DNA of 64,000 nucleotides, from the NCBI GenBank assembly GCA_963930775.1, contig OZ005700.1, positions 1,877,476 through 1,941,475 of the forward strand, written 5' to 3'. This stretch comes from Cliona cf. orientalis (taxonomy: Eukaryota > Porifera > Demospongiae > Clionaida > Clionaidae). Positions 30,901 to 41,392 of this stretch are shown in pieces. Made by a program: the position numbers and the translations under genes. The notes beneath the pieces were generated by a model. The model was not told the DNA's origin and ran no database searches. It saw only the letters and a program-made list of their open reading frames with translations. The first letter of the stretch is position 1, and each line of letters begins with the position of its first letter.

Positions 30901-33529
30901 TCTTGGGTGGAGCATCTCCTGTATCGATCTCCATCTCCAAAAGATCAGTCTCACCTCGCTCATTCTCTTCCAGGCTGAACGCTTCATGGTGATTGGACAG
31001 AAACCGGAGAAACGAATCCTTTACTGGGTGTGGGAGGTCAATACTGTCCGTGTACAGTTCACGCAGCTTCTCCTTTCGCCACTCGGCTCCAGACTCAACT
31101 TGTTTTACATCTGAATGCGTGGTAGACAAGCGCAGCTTGGAAAGACTCTCCTCAACTGTCTCATCGTCAGGTTCACTCCCACTGCTGAGCATGGCATGCT
31201 CGGCATTCCCTACAGTAGCTCCTTCCTCCAGACGACAGGTGAATCCAGAGGGGTTCGTAAGTCTCAACACAGTGATACCATCTCCATCAGGGCAGACAAA
31301 CGAATCATCTAGGTGTAGACCGACTGTCTCCAGTTCAGGATTAGACTCCACAAGTACTGGGGTCTTAGGCTGATAGTCTCCCTCGAGGCGGACCTTAACA
31401 TCTGTTTTGTGCTTTGGGAGAAGGTTCACAGATTGAAGTAGCTTCACATGTACTGCCGGCACTCTCACCTCACGATTCTCTTTCTCTGACACTTCAGAGT
31501 CTTCAGTTACTGCTTTCTCACCACTTTCGTCATCAGACTGAGGCATGGGCTCCAGCTTTGATCTGTTCCATCTTTTCACGTCAGGATGGTAGCTGATTAT
31601 GCCTAACTGCCTGCATACTCCTTCTGAGAGCAAAAGTTGGTCGAATGCATCCATCTTCACATATATGGGTGTCTTCATTGTAGTACCTCCAAAAGTGAGG
31701 TCAAGATCGATTCGACCATGCAGTGTGAATGGCTTCTGATCGTATGTGCGAGGGGTGGTGTCTGGAGATTTGAAATCTCTTTTCTTGAGTCGACAGACGG
31801 AAGCGACTTTCTTGAAAAGGTCACTCCCCATGATAGTGATGTCTGCAGCACTATCAACTATTCCATAAGCAGGAACACCTTGCACTAGGACTTTAGCACA
31901 TTGAGGTATACTGCCAGTGTCATTCACTCTGACCGTCTTGACAGCTTGCTTCTCTTCATCCGAATCGGAGTAGAGATAGTCCAAGGGGTTATCACTAGCA
32001 ACATCTTGTCCAGCTCCATCAGCGGTCACCTGTTTGGCGGAAGTAGATGGTGGATTTTTGTTAGTGTGCTGCTTGTTGCCAGTGCTTTCTGTCTTATACG
32101 GACAATCTTTCTTCATGTGTCCAATTTTCCTGCAATTATGGCAGCGAATCTTTGAGGTATGGTCTTGAGAAGGTTGTGGCTTGGAGTGATCAGTCTTAGC
32201 GAATGTGCTCTTCTTAGCAGGTGCTGCGCCAGATGCTTGCGACTTAGATGGCTGGAGATATTGCTGGCGCTTCTTGAGCTCAGACTGTCTCTTCTCTTCG
32301 TTTTTAGCAGCCATGACAAGCTCCTTGTAGGTAAGTGCTCCAGACACACTCGGACTGCGCATTAGCTCGTGACGTAGCCCTTCCTGTAGCTGTCCATAGA
32401 GAAAAGCACCTCGCGTCTCAGGGCTTAGCTTGTTAGCACCGTAAGCGATTGAGAACGTACGCTCGAGTCTGCGGATGAAGGCAGATACAGCTTCTCCTTC
32501 GTTTTGAGTCGCATGGCGGAAATCCTGGGCTGCAAGTACCTTGCTGCCAGGGCCAAGTACTTCTCGTAAGGCCACAACTGCTTTCTCAAAGGTTGTTTTG
32601 TCAGTTTCCAGTAGCAAGTTCCACTCCTGCAAGGCCTTGCCACGAAGATGCCCAGCCAGCTGCATCAGGGTCTCCTCATCTGTCCACCTGTTCCAGCGTG
32701 CAGCTCTTTGCAGGCCTGGTAGCCAATCTTCAAAGCGAATTTCAGGGTCTTCCCCTGTGTACTGATCGATAGGCGGGGCTTTACCACGCCTTCTGGGAGG
32801 TTCGTGCGCCGTGAGAGAGTGTGAATCTCCAGGCGGGACCAATGGTGGGTCATCATCCAGGTCACTGTGGCTGGGAGGTGTAGGGGAGCCTCTGCTGCTA
32901 CTGGTAAGCTTCTTTTTCAGCTCCTCGATCTCCCGGTCCTTCTCAGCCAGGAGCTCCTCCTGCTCAGCCGCTTGGTGGCAGGACATTTGCCACTGTTGCT
33001 TAGATTTCTCCTTCTGCTTCTGGAGGTCATTCTTTAGCTTCTTGACCTCTTCACTATCCGACTTGGTGTGCAGCTCTTCCTGAAGCCGAGCTGTCTCCTC
33101 CTCTTGTGCGGTTAACGCTCCTTGGAGTTTCACCAGCTCAGCTGTAAGGTTTGTATTCTGAGCTGTCGCCTCACCCAGCTTGCGCTCCAACTCAGCTGAG
33201 TCTACTGAGGCATCCAGACGCTTCTGAAGGGGGTCTGCCTCTAGAAATACACCCTCCCCATCAGTAAGAGAGAGTTTGACACTCAAGAACGTGGATTCCT
33301 CAAGGACCACTTGTACATTCCTGACCTCACGCTCATCCCCAAGCTTCCCCTCTATTAACTGCCTCACCTCATCAGCTGATCCAGTTGACGGGAGTCCCAT
33401 AGCTCCAGCGATATGCCGTAGGTGAGCAGCGGTGAGTCGGCGGGAGTTGAGTGGGAGGAGCTTACCGGCCAATGGCTCCACAACGACACGCCCATCGCCA
33501 GAGTCGCTATCGTCTGACATCTTAGACAC
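27971..33529 (-). CDS. Gag-pol polyprotein of Ty3/Gypsy retrotransposon (1852 aa)
   Basis: A single open frame. The N-terminal third is gag-like: a predicted coiled coil (about residues 110-215), a capsid-type region and a CCHC zinc knuckle (CHNCRKIGHMKKDC, about residue 465). The pol part follows in the standard Gypsy order: a protease with DSAAD (about residue 565), reverse transcriptase with YIDD (about residue 1070), RNase H (ETDAS and later), an H2C2 zinc finger, then an integrase core (VGVDVMDL onward) and a basic C-terminus. Fusion of gag and pol in one frame is common in Gypsy elements of invertebrates. No envelope-like frame is seen. The family is clear; activity cannot be judged from sequence. 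Confidence 0.93.
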   Translation of the reverse strand: MSKMSDDSDSGDGRVVVEPLAGKLLPLNSRRLTAAHLRHIAGAMGLPSTGSADEVRQLIEGKLGDEREVRNVQVVLEESTFLSVKLSLTDGEGVFLEADPLQKRLDASVDSAELERKLGEATAQNTNLTAELVKLQGALTAQEEETARLQEELHTKSDSEEVKKLKNDLQKQKEKSKQQWQMSCHQAAEQEELLAEKDREIEELKKKLTSSSRGSPTPPSHSDLDDDPPLVPPGDSHSLTAHEPPRRRGKAPPIDQYTGEDPEIRFEDWLPGLQRAARWNRWTDEETLMQLAGHLRGKALQEWNLLLETDKTTFEKAVVALREVLGPGSKVLAAQDFRHATQNEGEAVSAFIRRLERTFSIAYGANKLSPETRGAFLYGQLQEGLRHELMRSPSVSGALTYKELVMAAKNEEKRQSELKKRQQYLQPSKSQASGAAPAKKSTFAKTDHSKPQPSQDHTSKIRCHNCRKIGHMKKDCPYKTESTGNKQHTNKNPPSTSAKQVTADGAGQDVASDNPLDYLYSDSDEEKQAVKTVRVNDTGSIPQCAKVLVQGVPAYGIVDSAADITIMGSDLFKKVASVCRLKKRDFKSPDTTPRTYDQKPFTLHGRIDLDLTFGGTTMKTPIYVKMDAFDQLLLSEGVCRQLGIISYHPDVKRWNRSKLEPMPQSDDESGEKAVTEDSEVSEKENREVRVPAVHVKLLQSVNLLPKHKTDVKVRLEGDYQPKTPVLVESNPELETVGLHLDDSFVCPDGDGITVLRLTNPSGFTCRLEEGATVGNAEHAMLSSGSEPDDETVEESLSKLRLSTTHSDVKQVESGAEWRKEKLRELYTDSIDLPHPVKDSFLRFLSNHHEAFSLEENERGETDLLEMEIDTGDAPPKKQRPRRMPFAVRQEVSKQLKRMQEAQVIQPSKSPWASPVVLVRKRDGTHRFCIDYRELNSVTKPDTYPLPRIEDLLDQLGESHYFSTLDLSSGFWQIRIHPDSVEKTAFTTPQGLFEFRVMPFGLTNAPGVFQRLMQQVLMGLNPEDGPDFVSVYIDDILVFSKTLEEHLLHLERVLKRIIDVGLKLKPAKCQFFRQEVEYLGHTITPSGLKTSNRHVTAVDQFPTPTHIQEVRRFLGMVSYYRRFIPSFAKIAHPLHALTRKDAQFEWTHECQEAFETLKKQLISAPVLGYPRFDAPFVLETDASIDGLGAVLSQTQEDGKLHPLAYASRALTPGEKNYGITDLETLAVVWSLSHFQSYLYGQKVTVFTDHSAVRAVLQNPGASGKHARWWTKVYGSGIADLNIIYRPGKENTKADALSRSPQCPAPVFGEAETEIQVSAITGDTDHTIDEMLQMEPDTTLSNPHSFAREQRKDEKINQVILFLETEKLPSDDKQARKIALQSSNFTIEDGVLYFLDSKHNHRKRAVVPGHLRERVMKEVHGGPFSGHFSGNRLYNVLARVWWWEGMYKDAVSHSKSCPDCAIAVGGGRPGRPPLQPIPVQRIFQIVGVDVMDLPRTEHGNKHVLVFQDFLSKWPMVFPIPDQKTERIARLLVEELVPFFGVPEALLSDRGTNLLSHLMKDICSMLGIEKLNTTAYHPQCDGLTERFNRTLKTMLRKHAAQYGAQWDTYLPGVLWAYRNTPHEATGEKPSFLLFGQDCRSPTEAALLPPSSLESMELTDYRRELIHSLSTARELAAKNIQQAQAKYKKQYDRKAKLLSYEVGDWVLIRFPQEESGANRKLSRPWHGPYRIESVSSTGVVAVKVYFPQEGSIQVHAQRVTKCPVNFPSGYYWYGNRRKGPGRPPKWLDQLMTSQTVDDVTSNADDAGTDTDANAELSNSTDNTSANGEEEVEESTPTPQTFTRTRTRTVIPPERLM

Positions 33530-33789
33530 TTGCTCTCAATCCAGCAGCTTCCACTAGACAGGTCCTCGAGTCGAGGCCGGGCCGTTTCCCCACACAAAGT
33601 AGGTATCTACTCACAGGCCCTCTAACCAAGACTCACCGTTGGACCGTTGCCGCTAGAACCAGAGAGCAGCTCTTCTTTCGGGCTAGAAAATCGCCAGAAC
33701 CGATCGCAGAGCAACTCTTCTCCACTTTCGTTCCAACTCGCTCGCTCTGTTGGGCGATGGAAACGGATTTGTCTCGGCGGTGCCTCCAC

Positions 33790-33925
33790 TGTAACGCAGT
33801 GGTTCTCCACGCGGTCTATATCTTATTGATTACATCAGCATTACAACATACATAGTGTACTAATTAGCATATTCATAAGTTCAGAGTACATAATCAGTCA
33901 GAGTCAAATAATCAACACTGTTACA
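33790..33925 (-). repeat. 5' LTR of the Gypsy element
   Basis: 136 bp, apparently identical to 27798-27933. It is short for an LTR. Confidence 0.92.
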
Positions 33926-33930
33926 CACTT

Positions 33931-34872
33931 CAGTATACACTAAGCCCTCACTTTTGCCTGATTGTGGAATGTGATTCAGTAGTAACCACTAATTACGTTA
34001 TCTTGCATTTGCGGTGCTTCGCGCGCGTGCCGCGCCATATATTGTAGTGTATCGGCAACGCCCACACTTACTCTTCGTGACGTCACAAGGTCCTGAGGCC
34101 GGCCAGAAGCAAGAGAAAAAATGGTCCTGGTCGACATTTTGCAAGTTCATATTCAACACGAGCAAGGGATTTAGCCAAGGATATTGCACTGGGCAACTCT
34201 CGAGGTCAAACTGTCCATGTGATCTTCATATGACTTGGCTCTGACCTTTCGCATCAGGTTGTCCAGTAAGCTGAAATCGAGCTAGCCACGAGTGTGGCGA
34301 TTGATTGGTGAGCGATCGCCTCCATATCTCAACAACGAAGACAGTTGAAGAAACGGAACTTCTTCCATCCTTTAATAGAGTTGTAAAACTAATCTCTATG
34401 TGAGTCAGCTAGTCTACAGAGCTGTTTATACTATGACAGTACGTTATTGAATGTATAAATTATTTTCATTTTTCATGATCTTATAATTCAACAAATACAG
34501 TAAATATTACTTAGTTAAGCAAATATACTATACTGCTAGTGGTACTCTCCTTCCAGCTGAAGTATGAAAGCCTCAGCAGTCTTCGCATCAGGTTGTCCAG
34601 AATGTTGAAAATGAGTCGGCCAAACATTTACGGCCGATATTCGGCCGTGTATAGCGAGGTAGCTACGTTTTGGACACGAACTGAACGTGCCCATATGTTG
34701 ATTAGCTAGTCTTCTTACAGTCTGCTGTGTTTCAAAACCCAGAAATATACCAGTAGCCAGAAACTAAACTTTTTTGTCATGCATGTTGACCGCGATCGCG
34801 GCCTCCATATGTTCAATACAGTAACCGCAAACCGGAAGTGATCAGGCAAAAGCGAGGGCTTAGCGTATACTG
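33931..34872. mobile_element. Inverted-repeat element of about 940 bp
   Basis: The left end CAGTATACACTAAGCCCTCA...TTTTGCCTGAT is matched by the reverse complement at 34841-34872, about 32 bp with two differences. Two direct repeats beginning TTCGCATCAGGTTGTCCAG (near 34247 and 34582) lie inside. No transposase is seen. It abuts the Gypsy 5' LTR with only the target duplication between. Confidence 0.8.
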
Positions 34873-35391
34873 CTTAAGATTAATTCAAATTCTTTCAGAT
34901 TCCCTATATACATAGAGCTAATACATAAATTTGAACTGGTCTTTCACTTAATTAGAAAAATTACAGCCAGCTTTAGCATACAAAAGTACACATATTAATT
35001 TTTATATAAAATTTAATACAGATCTAATGTAGATCACATGAGGATCACTACAATCCTCCTTAAGATATGAAACTATAAGTATCTATTACCTAAATCACTC
35101 TCAAAACAATTCTAAAGCTTCATAATATAATTATGGCTGAATGCTCCTCTATAATTATTATAAGCACTGTAGGGTCTCAATACAGTGGTTTATATGGATC
35201 TCTGTAATTCAAATTTTCAAATATTTCTCATGGATTTCGAGATTCGATTTAAGTGGACTACACTGTACTAGTAGATTGGTGCAAGAGAAATGGGTGTCTT
35301 TCACCTCTACTGTCTATATACTCGATTGCCCATGCAACTAGCTAATTTGTTCGAGTTATCAAAGATGCCATCTAGATATTGTGCGAAGTAC
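34873..35391. other. Spacer left of duplicated block copy B
   Basis: AT-rich, including the right arm of the outer Tc1-type MITE (ending 35265). No exon is seen. The duplicated block begins at about 35392, inside what would be the receptor's penultimate intron. Confidence 0.4.
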
Positions 35392-38300
35392 CTTCACTTA
35401 CCAATTCAGTGGGAGAAGCTATTTCCATTAAAGGCTGATCACGAAGTGCTTCCAATTTTTTCATCTTCTGAATTGGTTTTTTGGTGTCCACCTCACAGTG
35501 TACATGATCAGTGATCAAACTTTTGTGAGGGATCTCAGATAAGGTACTGGCATCAGCAGTTTTATTCTCATTTACTTGGAGAGGAATCTGGGTGGGCTTG
35601 GATTTGTAACATGACAAGAAAATTTCCTTCCAATAGCTGAATCCTTCGGTGAATAGAATAAAAGCAAAAACAAAGAATCCCTGGAGTGAGTTAAAGACGG
35701 TAAAAAGAATTTGAAAAGTTTCTCTGAGTCCAGGAACAGAGATGGTAAGGACAAAAAAGAGCCAGGTGAGACCAAAGAGAAACAGAACTCCACTGATGCT
35801 GATCATCATACGTAAGATTTGTTGCTTGCTGACAGCTGTATTCATTCGGACCGCTTTCTCCCTAGCGTGTCTACTCACCACCACAACAACCCAGATGAAG
35901 ATGACGGTATTGATAAATATCACAAGAATGGGGGCTAGAAACGATCCAATCAATGCTCCAATATGTGACAGGAAACAGCTGCATAATAATAAAGCATTGA
36001 TCTAAAGCTGGGTGACCCACGTAAGGCTAATAATATAATAGTAGCACATACTATTTTAGGTATCCAGGTGAGAAATAATTATACACTACATGACTATACC
36101 AGTACTTACTAGGATATCCCTTCTTTCATTTTGGCTCGGTGTACAACAATGTCACTTGTGTCATCACGACCATTTGCCATGTCCACAATAAAAGGAACAA
36201 GAACAAAAGCAATGGGTACAGCTGCAAGGAAAAAGATTGTCATGCAATAATGAAAATCATAATACTAAAAACCATACTCACTCCAACAGATAACTGAGAC
36301 AGTCACAATAAATTTGGCCGTTATCTGTACAAAAACGATGACTATTTTCTGGAACATGAGCAGTGCCTCAGCTCCCATCCACATCACTGCCACCAGTGAG
36401 AAGTAGTGGACAAGAAGAGACAGAGACACACAGCCTCCATGGATGGTGGTAACTTTCTCAGCACTCAAACTGACGAGGATTAGAGTCAATAGGAACATAC
36501 AGAGAAGAGCAAAACACAGCTAGGTGTGGTACTTGGATATATCTTTTTTGCGGATCTTCCTACAGATTGATCATCATCTTTAGCTATGGGTAGGTTAATT
36601 ATTTGGGAAATTGTAGGTGACAACTTATATGTACCCCCCCCCCCCCCCCCAAGACAACATTCCGGTGGAGTAGAAGAACATGCAGCTACGGAATATTAAT
36701 AACATTGCTCACTTAAAGATTAGTAGTGTCAATATAGTGAAGATTAAGCAGACAGTGGAGACTGAAATTCCAATATAGGAGATGTATGTTAATGCTTGGT
36801 CAACTCTTGAAGGTTCACAATCTTCTTGCCTTAAGGAAATATCCTGAAAATACCACATGCGCACATATGAAATCTTTAGAACTCAACATTTGAGCCTATA
36901 CGTCTATACCACAAGAACAGCAAAATTTGTTAGATGGTTGCAAGTACAAGTAATCACTCCATCCTCTCCAACAGCAGTAGTGCATCCACTGGTGACCCAA
37001 TCTCGAAGTGTAAAGTCCCAAGTCACACACCTTTCTGTATCTTGTGCTATGAACTATAAAATTGGTATCACAATAGTATTAATTAAAAACCTCTTCCCTC
37101 TCTTACCACAGTAACATCACATAATATAAATTATTCTATAACCGTATTATGTATGATTCCTAACCATTTTCACATAATTATTCACTTACATTGCCGTTGG
37201 TAATTTGTAGTCGAAGTAAAATTGTAACAGGCTCGTCCAGGTTCTGAAAGTTAATGCCAGGTCCTACTGTGGCTGCAAGAATGTGTGAGCCAACTGAAGC
37301 TTTCCTTGGTGATAAAAATGTGTTTGAAGGATTTCCACCAATTGGAAAGAGAGTTGACGCTTCATGCAATGCAAAGAAAATTCCGATATTGTCACGGTCA
37401 TCTATTTGTTCAAAAAATGTAGCAGGAAGACTGACGGCTGCATCAAGCTGAGGTGAAAGTTGACCAGGCTCAACCTGGTCTTCAGAACCAAGCATCAGGT
37501 CACTATCATCTGAATTGACATAATTTGATGTATGAAAATTAGCAATTACGCATGATAATAATATTATTAGTCATCGTATACTTATGAGAAAGCTTCTTCC
37601 CCTCTGAGCAAGAATATCAACACTTTCCTATACATGGGATAGAGCAACACAGTGACTGAGTATGTAGCCAACTGAGCAATTTCAGTGACTATAATAATAT
37701 TATTTACCAGAACAGCAACAACAGTGAGTGAGGATGTGTTAAACGTTTGTGTCTCATTCAGGGAGAGTTGCTGTGCATATGTGGAGACAATACTTTCAAA
37801 AGATTCAACCACGCTGCATGATCAATAGTAGTGCATGCTTAAATTTTTATAAGAAATAATCAACTAGCTATAGACTAACCTTGAACTGCTGGCTACCACG
37901 ACATTTCCTATTTCCCACTGAAGCAAGGAATTCACCACACGAACAACATCTACAATGACCTGAACAATAATAAGTTAATAATAAATAGTGTCATTCCTAG
38001 AAAGATTTGCTTACTGTCATGTTTATGATCACTTGAGATTCATTCACAAAATCTTCCAATTTCTTAAAGTAAGTTGCCACTTCATTTAATACTTCACTTG
38101 TTTGTACTTCTGTATTATTTGCTGTAGCTTCAGTAAATTCGGAGAGCATTGCTACAGCCTCCCCATATGTCTGACTTGTAAGCTGTACGTATGTGTATTA
38201 TAATTATTATGATGAAGGTCAAGCATTATTAGTTACAGTTGCACGCCATTTTTGCAGCCACTGGGCCTATTTTTAATATTAATTTTATGGAATGTAGCTA

Positions 38301-38949
38301 TAATGATGATGTGATAAAAGACAATCCAATAATTGCATGGGTGCAGTAGGTGATGGGGGGGGGGGGGAAGTGAAGCAAGCCCCCTGCTTGTACACAGCTG
38401 ATAGTTATTACTGTTATGTTTCTTACGTTGGTAAATGAACTGTTTATTATTTCAAGCTGTTCGTTCACTGTGCATCCATCATCAATAATGGTTTGCCACA
38501 ATCCTTCATCACTGCAATTCCGTGTCACTATGACGTCAGAGTTCAAAGGGCAGATAAGGGTGGCAGTCTCTCCCCCAGATGTCATTGGCCAGGTATAACT
38601 GATCCCACTTTCACTCAAAATAGTTCCAGCAGTACAATTCTTGGCTGTATAAGTGAGATATACCTAGCTAATAATATAATAATATTATAATCCTAGTGTA
38701 TTCTACAAATGCAGTGGATACTTAGAAATACAGAATTAGCTAACTAAGATAATATGTTAATATAGTATTATAGCTACTTAATGTTATGTCAAGCAGAAAG
38801 TATAATGATAGTACATCAACATTATAGTAAGCCGAGAATTGCTGTCGTCTGAAGATCAATCTCTTACTCTACTGTCATTGAAGGTGTTAGGACTATGTAA
38901 ATTTCAATCACATACTATGCTTTTTAGCCACGATCAGCTATACAATCAA

Positions 38950-39242
38950 AGTAATGTTCCCCTCTTTCGGCCATGGCCATGGAGGCGTACTAATGCAAGT
39001 CTCTGCCACCTGTTTAAGAGTTGGTCAACAACCTGATTGTCTATCCGGATCCCCCTATCCATTTTAGGGTCATTCAGTACAATAGCAGGCATTCTCATGT
39101 CCAACAACTGCGAGACATTCACTGCAGGACAGCTCAATTCCAGCATTCTTTCTTTCCCGGGACTATTGCTCTGTGGAATTCCCTGCACCTCAAACAAATC
39201 CTGAATGGACCTGTGTGGCATACGTATCTTTTGCTATACTGA
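38950..39242 (+). mobile_element. LINE reverse-transcriptase 3' fragment
   Basis: The plus-strand frame 39021-39242 reads MVNNLIVYPDPP, then QQLRDIHCRTAQFQHSFFPG and TIALWNSL before a stop. This is the typical C-terminal end of non-LTR reverse transcriptases (the SFFPRTI.WNSL motif). Sequence before 39021 continues the similarity in another frame (LCHLFKSW). It is a short, broken, 5'-truncated insertion in an intron of the receptor pseudogene, absent from copy A. Confidence 0.65.
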
Positions 39243-40190
39243 CCTCAAGAATGAATGTAGTTAGCCTGGCCTAATCACATGCAAACCACATGGCGTGAAC
39301 CTGATTATAGTGCAAATGAATTCAGAAGTGATGCATCATAATTCATGAAGCCGATTATTTACCATAGGATTGGTATGTTATGCGAGGTTAAATTTAGGAC
39401 GCTCATGGATCTTGCCAAACGATTCGAAGCATAATGAAGCCAGTTTTTCGACGATATCGACGGATATGCTGCACTTATGAGTCGATCAGACACCTAGATC
39501 TGGCAATTTTTATGCTGATAACAACAGACAAAACCGATTACTTTACCCCTTGCGCATGCATGCAGGGTACTTGAATTACTAGGGAAATGCACAGTGACAG
39601 TGTTGTAGGGCGAGCCTTGCGTGCGTTAAAAAAGATTGGAGAGACTGGGGACGAGGCTAGGGGGAGCCGTGAGCGTAGCCTCGTCCCCAGGCCACTCCCA
39701 CATTTTCAATATTACAAATGTGGAAGTGACCTGGGGACGAGGCTACCGTGAGCATACAACAGTGATTTATGTTGCACCACGCCCAACTATAAACTATGGG
39801 CTGCAGGATGAATGCTCGTAGCCTGGCCTCTCTTTCTTCTGCCGATTCTGTGGCTAATGTTGTCTCTTACTCTTGGCCACTGTTGAGCCAAGGCTCCGAT
39901 TGACGACAAACTGTCTGTCTCGCTCTTGCCTCATACCCTCTGGAGCCTCAGTTCTGCAGCTTCTCGCTGGTTTATATGCCTTGTTCAGCATTCATAGCAA
40001 TAGCCTAACACACATGAATGTAAATTTGCAAGTCGCCGAATTAGAGCAGCATATAAACAGAATGATGGACGTTGGGCGGGGCGTAACTAAGGACTGACGT
40101 ACTATATAATGTATCTCATTCACTCAGTTCATTCCCGTTTATGTGGGGCTCGCTCAGGCTTGCCCCAATAATGGTAATAAAGGATGCTAG
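39243..40190. other. Intron-like DNA of copy B with a foldback
   Basis: It replaces the region that in copy A contains the second sushi exon. No sushi exon is seen here. It includes the foldback at 39675-39746 and GAGGCTA words of the same family at about 39640. Otherwise no feature. Confidence 0.45.
39675..39746. repeat. 72-bp foldback element
   Basis: The arms begin GTAGCCTCGTCCCCAGG and pair with CCTGGGGACGAGGCTAC, extending about 28 bp with small mismatches. A third half-copy (TGGGGACGAGGCTA) lies just upstream at about 39643. Confidence 0.8.
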
Positions 40191-41044
40191 CATACTCACC
40201 ACACATGAAGTCTTGACCGCTCCAACCACTTATAGTGCAGATTCGTGTATTTCCCATTCCCTGTGGTAATAATTGATAACCAGAAATGCAGGTATGGGTG
40301 GCCACATTTCCAACATTTTGTTCAGCACCCATTTCCATTGAGTAGCTCACAATACCATTAACAAGAGTTAGGGGAGGGCAAACTGTACGTGTGTGCATGT
40401 GTGTTTGCGGGAATACAAAGTGAACTAGATATAGGTCTCTTTTCACTTGTCCATTGAATGCACTATTTATCATCTCAGATGTGTGTACATAATATGATTA
40501 CTACTCACCACAGTTGAAGTTGGAATCAGCCACCAAACCACTTGAACAATTGTCTATGCAGTTCCCTTGCTGGTAAAAGTTACAGCACACATTATCTACC
40601 TGCCCAAGATAGCAGCGCCCCTGTCCCCTGTTACATCGTGATGGACATGCTGTGGTTGGATGGATAATGCAATAAAATGAAACATCTACCACAAACTATT
40701 AGAAAGACTCACGGTCACAGTGAGTGGTGTCGTTAGCTCTACTTGACTGCTGATCATCAATACATCGCCTGCACTGGTCAGCAAGTGGTGTTGAGAGTGT
40801 AGCAGTTGGATCCAGAGTCTGAACAAACAAATTACTGCCAGATACAATAGTACCCCAAACAGGTTGCCCATTATCTTCAACACACTGAAACTGGTACTGC
40901 CTGGTGACTATGGTGCTGGAATCAATGCAAACCATCAAACTGGCACTGGTGGAACTCGGAAAGTCGCACTGGAATTCAACTACTACAGAAACAAAGGAGG
41001 ACGTGTTTATTCGATTCCCTGATGCATCACACACTATGGTAAAG

Positions 41045-41069
41045 CATAGATTAGAATATATAATCTATG
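41045..41069. mobile_element. 25-bp perfect palindrome flanked by 7-bp direct repeats, in receptor exon
   Basis: The arms CATAGATTA and TAATCTATG enclose 7 nt. GGTAAAG flanks both sides (41038-41044 and 41070-41076), while copy A has a single GGCGAAG there. The insertion therefore added 25 + 7 = 32 bp and broke the frame of the copy B receptor. It has the same build as the palindrome at 24205-24250. Confidence 0.8.
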
Positions 41070-41273
41070 GGTAAAGTTCCTTATCCTCACTGGGACAATC
41101 CCTATTTCTCCTGGAGGGACAATGGCCCGGGCAACGAGTCCATTGGTGGAAAACTCCGTGGTACTTCCAAGATCATTGATAGTGATGGATGGACATGACA
41201 GGGACTGCGCATTTGAAAAATAAGCCAGTCCTAGCCACATCACTAAGGCCTGAACAAAGGACTTGCTTCTCAT

Positions 41274-41392
41274 CTTTGCGATCGTTATCAATGTGCGCAT
41301 GCGCATACTCAGCATACACAGTCTCGATCTCGGGGGTGTGGCGCGGTCCTACGTAAGTCACCCGCGTGGAGAGTTTAACATAGAGGACTGAA
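41274..41392. promoter_or_regulatory. Bidirectional promoter, receptor B / RFC1
   Basis: A 119-bp gap between divergent start codons. TGTGCGCATGCGCATACT at about 41293 is an NRF-1-like palindrome, conserved in the copy A promoter. No TATA box. Confidence 0.6.

Larger units (their letters stand above)
27798..33925 (-). mobile_element. Ty3/Gypsy LTR retrotransposon, looks whole
   Basis: Short LTRs of 136 bp (27798-27933 and 33790-33925) have TGTAAC...GTTACA ends and look identical to each other. CACT flanks the element on both sides (27794-27797 and 33926-33929), consistent with a 4-bp target duplication. On the minus strand a TGGAGGCACC-type primer-binding segment follows the 5' LTR. One long gag-pol frame fills the inside. 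The identical LTRs suggest a recent insertion. I count no obvious breaks. Confidence 0.92.
27764..35265. mobile_element. Split Tc1/mariner-type MITE enclosing younger insertions
   Basis: CAGTGTAGTCCACTTAAAT at 27764 is matched by its reverse complement ending at 35265. Both are followed outward by TA, the usual Tc1/mariner target. Between the ends lie an LTR retrotransposon and a second inverted-repeat element, so the outer element appears to have been split by later insertions. Only the last 20 bp of the arms match, so this is a moderately supported reading. Confidence 0.55.
35392..41273 (-). pseudogene. Broken second copy of the adhesion GPCR (copy B)
   Basis: The exon order is that of copy A: signal peptide and N-terminal domain (41273 to about 40720), EGF-like exon (about 40660-40510), one sushi exon (about 40380-40195), hormone-receptor-like exon (about 38610-38430), GAIN exons (about 38190-37190), GPS (about 37060-36915), TM1 (about 36840-36720), TM2-4 (about 36540-36100) and TM5-7 (about 35970-35392). 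It is disrupted in three ways. A 32-bp insertion in exon 1 (41045-41076) shifts the frame. A TAG at 36522-36520 replaces a glutamine codon of copy A in the TM2 exon. The 3' end stops at the block edge, so the last tail exon of copy A is missing. Exon 14 keeps the Gln codon where copy A has a stop. One sushi exon fewer than copy A. Its remaining exons are well preserved, so inactivation is probably recent. Confidence 0.85.
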
